DNA from: an uncultured Acetatifactor sp.
GTDB taxonomy: Bacteria; Bacillota; Clostridia; Lachnospirales; Lachnospiraceae
DNA length: 12,073 nt
Reading direction: 5' to 3'
NCBI GenBank assembly: GCA_910578995.1
Contig: CAJTSY010000044.1
Span: 1 to 12,073, forward strand
Shown: piece by piece, positions 1-5,724 of the stretch
Layout: each line of letters starts with the position of its first letter
How positions within the stretch are numbered: the first letter of the stretch is position 1
Notes under the pieces: generated by a model
The model's input: only the letters and a program-made list of their open reading frames with translations
Told to the model about the DNA's origin: nothing
Databases searched by the model: none
Made by a program: the position numbers and the translations under genes

Positions 1-1023
1 AGGCTCTATTATCTTGGATATACAGCCGAAGATGAAGTTATTCAGCCTGTTCTTAAACGCATGGAACAATGTATCACGGGAGAGCTTGATATTGATAGTT
101 ACTCAGAAAAGAAACACGATTGGGTTTTCTTTGAAAAACTCATGTTGGCGGCTTGGTTGCGAATTTTTGAGCCACAAAATGAAACTGCTCTTGAAGTGGC
201 ATACCAATGGGCACAAATTGTTGAAAAAGCGTTTGCCAGTGGTAGTTACAGCGTAGCTGATGATATTGCGGCATTTACAGAGTGGAAAGGACGAAAACCC
301 AAGAGTGGATTTGAAACGGGTTTTGGTATGTTCTATCATGCTGCGTTGCTTCCGGGGGTATTATCACCCAAAACAGAAGATTTGTTTTTGGATTATTACT
401 TATCGAAACCGGATGGAATGTACTACATTTATGACAAACCGTTAAATCAGCTTCCAGAAACATTTGCCTCACGAAAATCAAGTTGTTATATCGCTGCGAT
501 AGAAGTATTGTCTCGTTATGATCTGGCAAAAGAAAAATTGACTTTTGTTATGGATTGGATCAATGCCAACCGTAACGAAAATGGACAATGGGACTTTGGA
601 GAAAAGGCAAAAGATGGAGTATATTTTCCGTTGTCCGACCGTTGGGATAAGACAACAAGAATCGCAGACAGTACATATCGGATAAGTAAGCTGTTCGGTC
701 TGCCGTGTTACTGTGGTCATGATTGTTCAAAGTGTGTTACTTATATTGCAACGCAAACCGATAATGATGATCTGCGCAGACAGGCTCAGAGTTTTTATAA
801 AGAGAGGTTTGGACTTGATATTCCTCTTGAAAAATTCTATTGCGACGGCGGTAGATCAGAGAACGTGTTTGAGCTGTGCAAGGAATGTCCTTTCAAAAAG
901 TGTTGCATTGAACGAGGTATAGATGCTTGTAGTAAATGCTCGGAATACCCCTGCAAAGATATTTCGGACTATCAAGAAAAGTATGTAAATAGGAGCAATC
1001 AACTGGAGAATAAAGTAAAATGA
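1..1023 (+). CDS. DUF3795 domain protein, 5' end cut by window edge
   Basis: The frame is open from the first base, so the gene begins left of the window; 340 residues are visible and the ATG at 61 is internal. The C-terminal ~100 residues carry the cysteine pattern of DUF3795: GLPCYCGHDCSKC near residues 234-246, then CKECPFKKCC, CSKCSEYPC. These clustered cysteines suggest metal binding. The preceding ~230 residues look all-helical. The stretch NENGQWDFG, followed by a run with R-I-A-D-S-T-Y-R, resembles repeats of alpha/alpha toroid proteins (prenyltransferase and squalene-cyclase like), but this is only a visual resemblance. The stop overlaps the next start (ATGA at 1020-1023), so it is translationally coupled to the GNAT gene. 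No substrate can be inferred. The gene is AT-richer than the region right of 2.8 kb, consistent with an acquired segment. Confidence 0.75.
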   Translation, partial: RLYYLGYTAEDEVIQPVLKRMEQCITGELDIDSYSEKKHDWVFFEKLMLAAWLRIFEPQNETALEVAYQWAQIVEKAFASGSYSVADDIAAFTEWKGRKPKSGFETGFGMFYHAALLPGVLSPKTEDLFLDYYLSKPDGMYYIYDKPLNQLPETFASRKSSCYIAAIEVLSRYDLAKEKLTFVMDWINANRNENGQWDFGEKAKDGVYFPLSDRWDKTTRIADSTYRISKLFGLPCYCGHDCSKCVTYIATQTDNDDLRRQAQSFYKERFGLDIPLEKFYCDGGRSENVFELCKECPFKKCCIERGIDACSKCSEYPCKDISDYQEKYVNRSNQLENKVK

Positions 1024-1646
1024 CGATTAGCAAAAACGAATACTTAATTTGTCCTTGCAAAGTTTCATCTATACCATACTGGAAAGTAAAGTCTATAACC
1101 ATACCCGATGGTATGCGCATTGTACACCAGGACAATTTCAATAAAACAGAATATCAGCATTACATTGACGAGCCTTATTTTCGCTTAATACATAGCCTGC
1201 AAGACTTGTCTGTTCAAGTGCCTCCGCAGGGATATTTGCTTTGTAAAGCTACTTTGAAGGAGTTTGCAGAGCACATCAATCGCTGCTATAGCAAGATCGG
1301 TATAACAGAAGCCGACCTCCGAGACTACACAGCTCGTCCTGTATATGATTCCGCTTTATGGTTAGCAATTAAGGATAACCAAGCCGATGAAGTGGTTGCA
1401 ACAGGCATTGCCGAACTTGACAAAGAGATTGGTGAGGGTGTTTTAGAGTGGATTCAAGTATCTGAACAACATCGTGGATATGGATTAGGTAAATATGTCG
1501 TTTAAGAGTTGTTATGGCGAATGAAAGAAAACGCCAAGTTCGCTACTGTATCCGGTCAATGTAATAACTCTACAAAACCAGAGGCGATGTATCGCAAGTG
1601 TGGATTTACCGGTTCTGATGTTTGGCACGTTTTAAGAAAGAGGTAA
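1020..1646 (+). pseudogene. GNAT N-acetyltransferase interrupted by an in-frame stop
   Basis: The first 161 codons (1020-1502) encode an N-terminal region starting MTISKNEYLICPCKVSSIPY, then a GNAT core with VATGIAELDKEIGEGVLEWI and the acetyl-CoA loop motif QVSEQHRGYGLGKYVV. A TAA follows at 1503-1505. The same frame stays open after it and encodes a typical GNAT ending: ELLWRMKENAKFATVSGQ, a Y-R-K-C-G-F motif and a D-V-W-H ending, stopping at TAA 1644-1646. One nonsense codon thus splits an otherwise intact ~208-residue acetyltransferase, removing the last strands and the cofactor-side helix. GNAT enzymes move an acetyl group from acetyl-CoA to an amine; the substrate is unknown. The start overlaps the upstream stop, and the next gene begins 4 nt after the true end, so the three genes form one operon. 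A sequencing error, a recent mutation or recoding could all explain the stop. Confidence 0.85.
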
Positions 1647-1650
1647 ACAG

Positions 1651-2370
1651 ATGGCGACTTGGATAACACACCTAATGATTGCGGATGGCGTTCTTGAACG
1701 TATTCCGAACATAGATAGACGTGGCTTCTGTGTTGGTAATATCGCACCGGATTGCAACGTAGAAAATGAAGATTGGACAGCCTTTACGCCGTCCAGAGAA
1801 GTAACACATTGGATGCAGAGTGAACGAAAGATAGCCTCGGACTGTGATGCTTTCTGCGATGAGTACATCTTGAAACGTAAAGACAAAATCAAATCTGCAG
1901 AAGAATATGCGTTTCTGCTCGGCTACTACTGTCATTTGATTACTGATGCAGCGTTTCAAGCTATGATCCGAGACGATGATCGGGTTAAAGCGACATGGAT
2001 GCGCATTAAGGCAGACGAAGAATTGCGTGTTGCCGCTGTCGGTATGGATGAAACGTGGGATTCAGTAAAAAGACTCATTCCCAAGAAAGAGCATATGCGT
2101 GAGATCTACGAAATGGAGGCTGAGTATCTGAGCGATCATCCGAACTCCGGGTATCTCACAGAAATTCTTCCGTTAAAATCTTTCCCCGATTATATTGATT
2201 ATCTCCCAAAAGGTAGTATCGTCCGTAAGATCGGCGTGATGGGTTATTTGCCCGAACTCGATAAATCAATAAATAAGTTTATTACTATGTCAAGAGACGA
2301 GTATGCAAACTTTGTAGAAGATACGATACAACTTGTAATTCAACAGTTTGTTGAGAAAAAATTGATGTGA
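1651..2370 (+). CDS. Zinc-dependent phospholipase C family protein
   Basis: This 239-residue protein begins MATWITHLMIADGVL and shows the metal-ligand pattern of the zinc-dependent phospholipase C / S1-P1 nuclease-like fold: H7, the motif GNIAPD (residues 29-34, D34), H53 in VTHWM, and H95 with D99 in GYYCHLITD. Members of the fold bind zinc through such His and Asp residues and hydrolyse phosphate esters. Intracellular members without a signal peptide, as here, have no established substrate. The ATG at 1651 is 4 nt after the GNAT stop, and the sequence AAGAGG just upstream (1639-1643) serves as ribosome binding site. It is the last gene of the three-gene operon. No clear terminator follows it; a recombinase remnant on the other strand begins 10 nt downstream. 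The family assignment is fairly secure, the activity is not. Confidence 0.8.
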   Translation: MATWITHLMIADGVLERIPNIDRRGFCVGNIAPDCNVENEDWTAFTPSREVTHWMQSERKIASDCDAFCDEYILKRKDKIKSAEEYAFLLGYYCHLITDAAFQAMIRDDDRVKATWMRIKADEELRVAAVGMDETWDSVKRLIPKKEHMREIYEMEAEYLSDHPNSGYLTEILPLKSFPDYIDYLPKGSIVRKIGVMGYLPELDKSINKFITMSRDEYANFVEDTIQLVIQQFVEKKLM

Positions 2371-2380
2371 GAATACATAA

Positions 2381-2518
2381 TTATTGAACAATTTGTAACT
2401 TTTGCAGAAAGCCCCCTTGACAAATTCCGTCTTGGTTGCTTATGGAGTTGGATTCCCCATTCAATTCATCGTCACGGCTCAATCTTTCGTATAATGGAGT
2501 GATTTTGGTTTTCGTCAT
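2381..2518 (-). pseudogene. 5' remnant of a large serine recombinase gene
   Basis: On the minus strand an ATG at 2518 opens a 45-codon frame. Its first ~29 residues (2432-2518) begin MTKTKITPLYERLSRDDEL and continue with G-E-S-N-S-I-S-N-Q. This is the characteristic start of large serine recombinases of the TnpX/TndX type, including the catalytic-loop region Y-E-R-L-S-R-D-D that contains the nucleophile serine. A perfect ribosome binding site AAGGAGG (2527-2533) lies 8 nt upstream. After the Gln of SNQ the similarity ends abruptly: the following 16 codons are unrelated and run to a TAA at 2381-2383. The rest of the gene (normally about 500-600 codons) is missing. I read this as the scar of an integrative element deleted or rearranged at ~2431. 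It is too short to be functional. Confidence 0.75.
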
Positions 2519-2540
2519 AGCGTCTGCCTCCTTACATGAA

Positions 2541-2609
2541 ATATGCTCTAAATGTGTCCTTCACTAACCATGAGAAAATCTCGTGATTAAGAAGTCATTT
2601 AGAGCATAT
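2541..2609. repeat. Long imperfect palindrome upstream of the recombinase stub
   Basis: Two perfect 14-nt arms, ATATGCTCTAAATG at 2541-2554 and its reverse complement at 2596-2609, enclose a further hairpin. The inner part has CATGAGA (2569-2575) facing TCTCGTG (2579-2585) with an AAA loop and partial pairing between, so nearly the whole 69 nt can fold into one long stem. It ends ~23 nt upstream of the recombinase ATG and would lie in the 5' leader of that gene. It may be a regulatory leader structure, a protein-binding palindrome, or an element end. No T-run follows either arm, so a simple terminator is unlikely. Confidence 0.7.
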
Positions 2610-2831
2610 AACACCAGACAAGATTCAATACTTTCACGGTAACCCCCATGCAAAAGCATATTGACACACCGGGATGCATACAAACCTGCAAGACAGTGTG
2701 CCGGGAAGCGGGTTTGGGCACTGCTGTCCAAGTAATCATTCTGATTACTTGGGATTTCGTGCAAGACAGCACGAAACGCCTCGCGGTGCCGCAGAGTCCG
2801 GTTAAAGACTTTCACGGTAATTCCACACACT
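2610..2831. other. Hairpin-rich non-coding segment with 13-bp direct repeats
   Basis: Between the palindrome and the kinase stop codon I see no convincing gene, but dense structure. The 13-mer ACTTTCACGGTAA occurs at 2630-2642 and 2808-2820, 178 bp apart in the same orientation. Between the copies lie a perfect 11-bp hairpin with a TTC loop (2728-2738 with 2742-2752), an 8-bp hairpin TTTCGTGC/GCACGAAA (2755-2762 with 2769-2776), a small ATGC/GCAT stem (2648-2659), and the decamer TGCAAGACAG twice (around 2687 and 2760). The arrangement looks like a non-autonomous element, a recombinase-associated region, or a structured RNA. No hairpin is followed by a T-run. Confidence 0.55.
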
Positions 2832-3542
2832 TCATAAGGGAATCAGTATCTCCGTGGCAAACACATCCCCTTCATCCTCGCGGCTCCGGTATCCCTTATA
2901 TTTCCGGATAACTTTATCAATTCTCTGCAGCCCGTAACCGTGGCTGTCCGAAAGCTTGGTGGAAAGATATCCCCCGCCTCCCCGGCGGTAGGAGCCGTCC
3001 GTAGCGTTCATCACATAGATATAGAGATTCTCCTTTGCCTTTGTTATATATAAGCGGATAAAGCGCAGCTCCCGGGGTACCTTCAGGCAGGCTTCCATGG
3101 CATTGTCCAGAAGGTTTCCGATCATGACACTCAGGTCCACATCGGACACGGGAATGCTGGAGGGTACCTCCGCCGTAACGTCTACCCGGATATCCCTGGC
3201 CTTTATTATGGACAGTTTGCTGTTCAGAATGGCGTCAAGCATGGAATTGCCGGTCCGCAGAGCAATGTCTATCGTATTGTAGTCCTCCGTCAGTTCCCGG
3301 AGGTAGTTCTGTAACTGCTGTGTCTGGCCCATCTCCAGATAGGCCTGCATGGTCTGGAGATGATTCTTCAGATCATGCCGCCACCCCCTGGTCTGGCGGT
3401 AGAGATTGTCCACTTCCTCACAATGCTTCTCCGTCAGGTCATTCTGATAGCGGACAATCTGCTGTTCCACACAGCGGCGGATATAAAAGCGTATCCCTAC
3501 CGCCGCCGCAGGTACAGCCAATAATAGGAAAATGATAATCAA
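2832..3542 (-). CDS. GHKL-type sensor histidine kinase (AgrC/LytS-like, short form)
   Basis: The 236-residue protein has one N-terminal membrane segment (residues ~1-18, IIIFLLLAVPAAAVGI), a coiled linker, the dimerisation box RQTRGWRHDLKNHL with the phospho-acceptor histidine at 56, and a C-terminal GHKL ATPase domain with N-box GNLLDNAMEA (142-151) and G-box HGYGLQRID (201-209). It would autophosphorylate and pass the phosphate to the LytTR regulator encoded just upstream on the same strand. The sensor part is almost absent, so it probably senses through a partner or the membrane. The assigned start is a TTG, with GGAGG about 12 nt upstream. A better-placed ATG at 3609 lies in another frame, so the N-terminus is uncertain. 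The TGA is immediately followed by the hairpin-rich segment. Confidence 0.88.
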   Translation of the reverse strand: MIIIFLLLAVPAAAVGIRFYIRRCVEQQIVRYQNDLTEKHCEEVDNLYRQTRGWRHDLKNHLQTMQAYLEMGQTQQLQNYLRELTEDYNTIDIALRTGNSMLDAILNSKLSIIKARDIRVDVTAEVPSSIPVSDVDLSVMIGNLLDNAMEACLKVPRELRFIRLYITKAKENLYIYVMNATDGSYRRGGGGYLSTKLSDSHGYGLQRIDKVIRKYKGYRSREDEGDVFATEILIPL

Positions 3543-3781
3543 CCACCCATGCTGCCTCCGCTCCCGTTCCGTAGGAATTCTTATCTCTGTCTGTCGTTCT
3601 CGTTGGCATTGCTCTTTCTCCCTTTTTTTCCGAATATTTCTGGAAATTATTTTTCAAATCGCCCCTCATTTGGAATATTCTTTTTACCAGAACCAGATTA
3701 GCGAAATACTCAATAGATTTCCCCCTCAACATAAGCCTTGATCTGCACTTGTCCAAAGCAATCAGAAAAAAGAAAAACGCT
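3543..3781 (-). other. Gap between response regulator and kinase genes
   Basis: These 239 nt separate two genes that usually sit close together, and they are AT-richer than both. A minus-strand frame opening with GTG at 3789 overlaps the regulator stop and runs through, but it lacks a recognisable domain. An ATG at 3609-3607, preceded by AGGGAG, is in a different frame from the kinase. Possible explanations are a leader for the kinase, a degenerate small gene, or a frameshifted kinase 5' end. I see no hairpin with a T-run. Confidence 0.4.
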
Positions 3782-4498
3782 TCAATCACCGCCGCGGAAC
3801 AGCTTCATGAACCCTTCATTCACCGCCCCGTACATCCTGCGGCTCACCGGCACTGCTCTGCCGTTATCCATGATAATGTCCTGCTTCCCCACCTTGGAAA
3901 TCCTCCGCAGATTCACCAGATAAGAACGGTGGCAGAACATGAAGTTTCCATATCCCTCCAGGAGCCGCGCTGCTTCCTTTATCCCCAGTTTCAGGGAAAG
4001 CGTCTCTGCCATGCACACTAGCTCGCAGTAATGCCCCACAGCCTCCGCGTAGAGAATTCCGTCCGCATCCGTTTTAACCAGTCCCTCATCCGTGGGCAGC
4101 AGAATGAGCCTTGCATCCTGCGCCTTCCTTGAAAAACACTTTTCCAGGCATTCCCATACTTTTTCCCGTTCAATGGGTTTCAGGAGATAATGGAGCGCCT
4201 CCACCTCGAAACCTTCCTGCATGTAATCAGCTACCCCGGTGGTGAAAATAATGTTCACTGTCTTGCCCTTTTCCCTCAGCTTCTTCGCCAGGCTGATACC
4301 GTCCGTGCCCTCCATGCAGATATCCAGAAACAATACGTCAAACCGCTGATCTTCGCACCATGTAAAGTAAAAGGCATCGCTGCTCTGAAATGTCTCCACT
4401 TCCGCGTCCACAGCCTTGCGCTTTTTCCATTCTCCGATATATCTCACCAGGATATCCCTGTGCACCTGTTCGTCATCCACTACCGCAATGCTGAACAT
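3782..4498 (-). CDS. LytTR-family response regulator
   Basis: This 238-residue protein starts MFSIAVVDDEQVHRDIL, giving the acidic pair D8/D9 of a receiver domain. The phospho-acceptor is D59 in LFLDICMEG, the switch Thr lies at 86-87 (IIFTTG) and the conserved Lys at 107 (LLKPIE). Residues ~131-235 form a LytTR DNA-binding domain, with the typical FMFCHRSYLVNLRRISKV segment. Such regulators bind paired short direct repeats upstream of target promoters, often for peptide, toxin or cell-surface genes. The kinase gene follows on the same strand after 239 nt. The ATG at 4498 has CGGAG/AGGGAG-type sequences upstream. No target is visible; the divergent RNA/nuclease locus next door is the nearest candidate, but I did not find a convincing LytTR site there. 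Confidence 0.92.
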   Translation of the reverse strand: MFSIAVVDDEQVHRDILVRYIGEWKKRKAVDAEVETFQSSDAFYFTWCEDQRFDVLFLDICMEGTDGISLAKKLREKGKTVNIIFTTGVADYMQEGFEVEALHYLLKPIEREKVWECLEKCFSRKAQDARLILLPTDEGLVKTDADGILYAEAVGHYCELVCMAETLSLKLGIKEAARLLEGYGNFMFCHRSYLVNLRRISKVGKQDIIMDNGRAVPVSRRMYGAVNEGFMKLFRGGD

Positions 4499-4666
4499 AC
4501 TCCGTCATCTCCCTGTCCGGACAAGCCGGATACGTTTTTTACCAAAAACGGATACTTTTGTTGTTAAGTCCTTAAAAAGGATAATACACTTTTTCCCTTT
4601 TGACAACCATCTTTTCCATAAACAAAATTTACAAATATTAAAAAAACATAAAAACCCCTCAATTCC
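4499..4666. other. Upstream region of the two-component operon
   Basis: This AT-rich stretch separates the regulator gene (minus) from the divergent RNA promoter (plus). It contains a 7-bp hairpin CGTTTTT-TACC-AAAAACG (4533-4550), a small TCCGG/CCGGA stem (4515-4529) and the near-palindrome TCCTTAAAAAGGA (4569-4581). These would fall in the leader of the regulator transcript. A TATTAT-like -10 is present on the minus strand around 4582-4587, but the nearest TTGTCA is only 14 nt away, so no promoter is assigned. Confidence 0.4.
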
Positions 4667-4695
4667 TTGACACCGGGAACATTTCGGCTTATACT
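4667..4695 (+). promoter_or_regulatory. Strong sigma-A-type promoter of the repeat RNA
   Basis: A perfect -35 TTGACA (4667-4672) and a near-perfect -10 TATACT (4690-4695) are separated by exactly 17 nt. Transcription should start near 4702. There is no ribosome binding site with a sizeable frame before the terminator at 4854-4896, so the product is most likely a short untranslated RNA. This is the best promoter seen in the window. Confidence 0.85.
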
Positions 4696-4738
4696 GAAAA
4701 TCAGAAACAGGAAAATGTTTCAGGTGGACTAACACCTT

Positions 4739-4842
4739 AATCCGAATCTCTCACCGGACGAATGTGCCGGACGTTGGCGGACAACAGAAAAATCCGAATC
4801 TCTTACCGGACGAATGTGCCGGACGTTGGCGGACAACAGAAA
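4739..4842 (+). repeat. Tandem duplication, 2 x 52 bp
   Basis: Unit 1 (4739-4790) and unit 2 (4791-4842) start AATCCGAATCTC and end GGACAACAGAAA. They differ at one position only (C at 4752, T at 4804), so 51 of 52 bases agree. The near identity means a recent duplication or active homogenisation or selection. Each unit contains the hexamer CCGGAC twice plus GGCGGAC. Both copies lie within the predicted short RNA. Confidence 0.95.
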
Positions 4843-4853
4843 AATTAGTCATT

Positions 4854-4896
4854 AAAAGAGAGTTGGTGATACTGCGGTATTGCAGCTCTCTTTTTT
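4854..4896 (+). terminator. Intrinsic terminator of the repeat RNA
   Basis: AAAAGAGAG (4854-4862) pairs with CTCTCTTTT (4886-4894). An inner GATAC/GTATT stem around a TGCG loop extends it, and six Ts (4891-4896) follow the GC-containing part. It lies 11 nt after the second 52-nt unit and 129 nt before the nuclease start, so most transcripts from the upstream promoter should stop here, with some read-through possible. Confidence 0.85.
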
Positions 4897-4942
4897 CATC
4901 TATATCCTGCCGCTGCAGGTCACTTTTTCTTATCTTTTGATT

Positions 4943-4996
4943 TTACCGCATTCCGTTCCTTCCGATTCTTACCGCATCCCGCTCCTGCCATATAAT
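4943..4996 (+). promoter_or_regulatory. Putative promoter region of the PBECR4 gene with 26-bp direct repeats
   Basis: A perfect -10 hexamer TATAAT lies at 4991-4996, 29 nt before the ATG, but no good -35 is found at 16-18 nt. Overlapping the -35 position is a degenerate tandem repeat with 26-bp spacing: TTACCGCATTCCGTTCCT at 4943 and TTACCGCATCCCGCTCCT at 4969. Two such copies, one covering -35, could be an activator or repressor site. Functional assignment is inference. Confidence 0.45.
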
Positions 4997-5025
4997 TACT
5001 TCTGAATTTCTTGAAAGGAATATCT

Positions 5026-5724
5026 ATGACACACTTTTCATACAGCAAAAAAGATGCCATACGGATTATCACCAAAGCCGCAAAGGACTATGAGCGCCTG
5101 CTTGAAAACCAGAACTTCCTTTTTATATACAGAAACCGAAGCACCCGCCACATCGAGTACTTCCAGACCCTCTTCACTGCCCGGAATTTCCAACACCTGA
5201 CCGGGATTCATCTGATAGATAAAGACGGCAGACAGGTTAAAAACCACATTCAATTCTACGAAAAATGCATCCGCAACAGGCTTTCGGAAACGGAAATCCG
5301 TTTCAAGCCAGACGGCACCACCCCGTTAAAATTAACCTCCCTGCCACGGATCATCAACTTCCTCAGTTCATCCAAAATGGCTGCCGTCTATCACGAAATC
5401 AGGCCAAAGCTTGCAGTGGACATAGTCGCCGGAACTACCAACTTCTGCCTTGGCTTCACCTGTGACAAAAGGGGATATTACATGCCCAGTTCAGCTCTCC
5501 TGGAAGACATCCGCAAGTTATCCAGGGAGTCGCACCAGATTCTTGCCATCCTCTCCAAACCGGCCTCCGCCAGCTCACCCCGATATCAAAACATCCGATA
5601 CCTGGCGAAAGGAGTCCAACTGGAAAAGCTCCCTCTTCCGCCCGGCTTGAACGCCCTCCTGGAACTTAGTCCACAATATAATTCCCAGTTTGGGCCGCAG
5701 ATTAACCACAATTCAGCCCGCTGA
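5026..5724 (+). CDS. PBECR4-domain protein, predicted BECR-fold nuclease
   Basis: The 232-residue protein begins MTHFSYSKKDAIRIITKAA. It has the pattern I associate with PBECR4 (phage-Barnase-EndoU-ColicinE5/D-RelE-like nuclease 4): an N-terminal helix, then NFLFIYRNRSTRHIEYFQ, FQHLTGIHL (residues ~50-58), a middle region with F-Y-E-K-C, and late strands with C-L-G-F and Y-Y-M-P-S-S-A-L-L-E-D-I-R-K. BECR folds are found in RNase toxins and in phage polyvalent proteins; activity here is unproven. The ATG at 5026 is chosen because GAAAGGAA (5012-5019) sits just upstream; a TTG at 5011 is in frame but overlaps that site. The last ~10 residues (GPQINHNSAR) come from a tandem DNA repeat. Upstream lies a terminated tandem-repeat RNA, the context of a type III toxin-antitoxin locus. 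It converges on feoB. Family confidence is moderate. Confidence 0.7.
   Translation: MTHFSYSKKDAIRIITKAAKDYERLLENQNFLFIYRNRSTRHIEYFQTLFTARNFQHLTGIHLIDKDGRQVKNHIQFYEKCIRNRLSETEIRFKPDGTTPLKLTSLPRIINFLSSSKMAAVYHEIRPKLAVDIVAGTTNFCLGFTCDKRGYYMPSSALLEDIRKLSRESHQILAILSKPASASSPRYQNIRYLAKGVQLEKLPLPPGLNALLELSPQYNSQFGPQINHNSAR

Larger units (their letters stand above)
4702..4896 (+). ncRNA. Predicted ~195-nt RNA with two tandem 52-nt modules
   Basis: The predicted transcript runs from the start site of the promoter at 4667-4695 to the terminator at 4854-4896. It contains a 5' hairpin AGGTG-GACTAA-CACCT (4722-4737), then two copies of a 52-nt module (4739-4790 and 4791-4842), then the terminator hairpin. 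Each module can form CCGG/CCGG and GCC/GGC stems, and ends in an unpaired-looking A-rich linker CAGAAAAAT. The only longer frame is 28 codons (4762-4848), without a ribosome binding site. I do not recognise it as a known riboswitch or small RNA class. Candidates are an RNA antitoxin for the downstream nuclease gene, an attenuating leader, or a protein-sequestering RNA (each module has several GGA triplets). Existence as an RNA is well supported; its role is inference. Confidence 0.7.

Noticed and set aside
2417..2446. Plus-strand promoter TTGACA / TATGGA
   Set aside because: The -35 is perfect, but the -10 is poor with 18-nt spacing and no gene follows on that strand.
2564..2830. Minus-strand 88-codon frame (GTG start) through the hairpin-rich segment
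   Set aside because: It lies entirely over palindromes and direct repeats, has no ribosome binding site or domain, and its composition is dictated by the repeats.
3439..3789. Minus-strand 116-codon frame overlapping the regulator stop
   Set aside because: The GTG start overlaps the stop codon, but the translation shows no domain and its 3' part overlaps the kinase in another frame. Kept only as a remark on the gap.
4739..4842. Guanidine riboswitch (mini-ykkC or ykkC-III), suggested by CCGGACGA
   Set aside because: The CCGG stems enclose a 9-nt loop, not an ACGR tetraloop, and the ykkC-III pseudoknot sequence is absent.
4739..4842. CRISPR array
   Set aside because: There are only two directly abutting units with no spacers and no cas genes.
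4762..4848. 28-codon frame inside the tandem-repeat RNA
   Set aside because: No ribosome binding site, and it reads the same DNA repeat in two frames; a non-coding RNA fits better.
5011..5025. TTG start for the PBECR4 protein
   Set aside because: It overlaps the GAAAGGAA ribosome binding site that serves the ATG at 5026.
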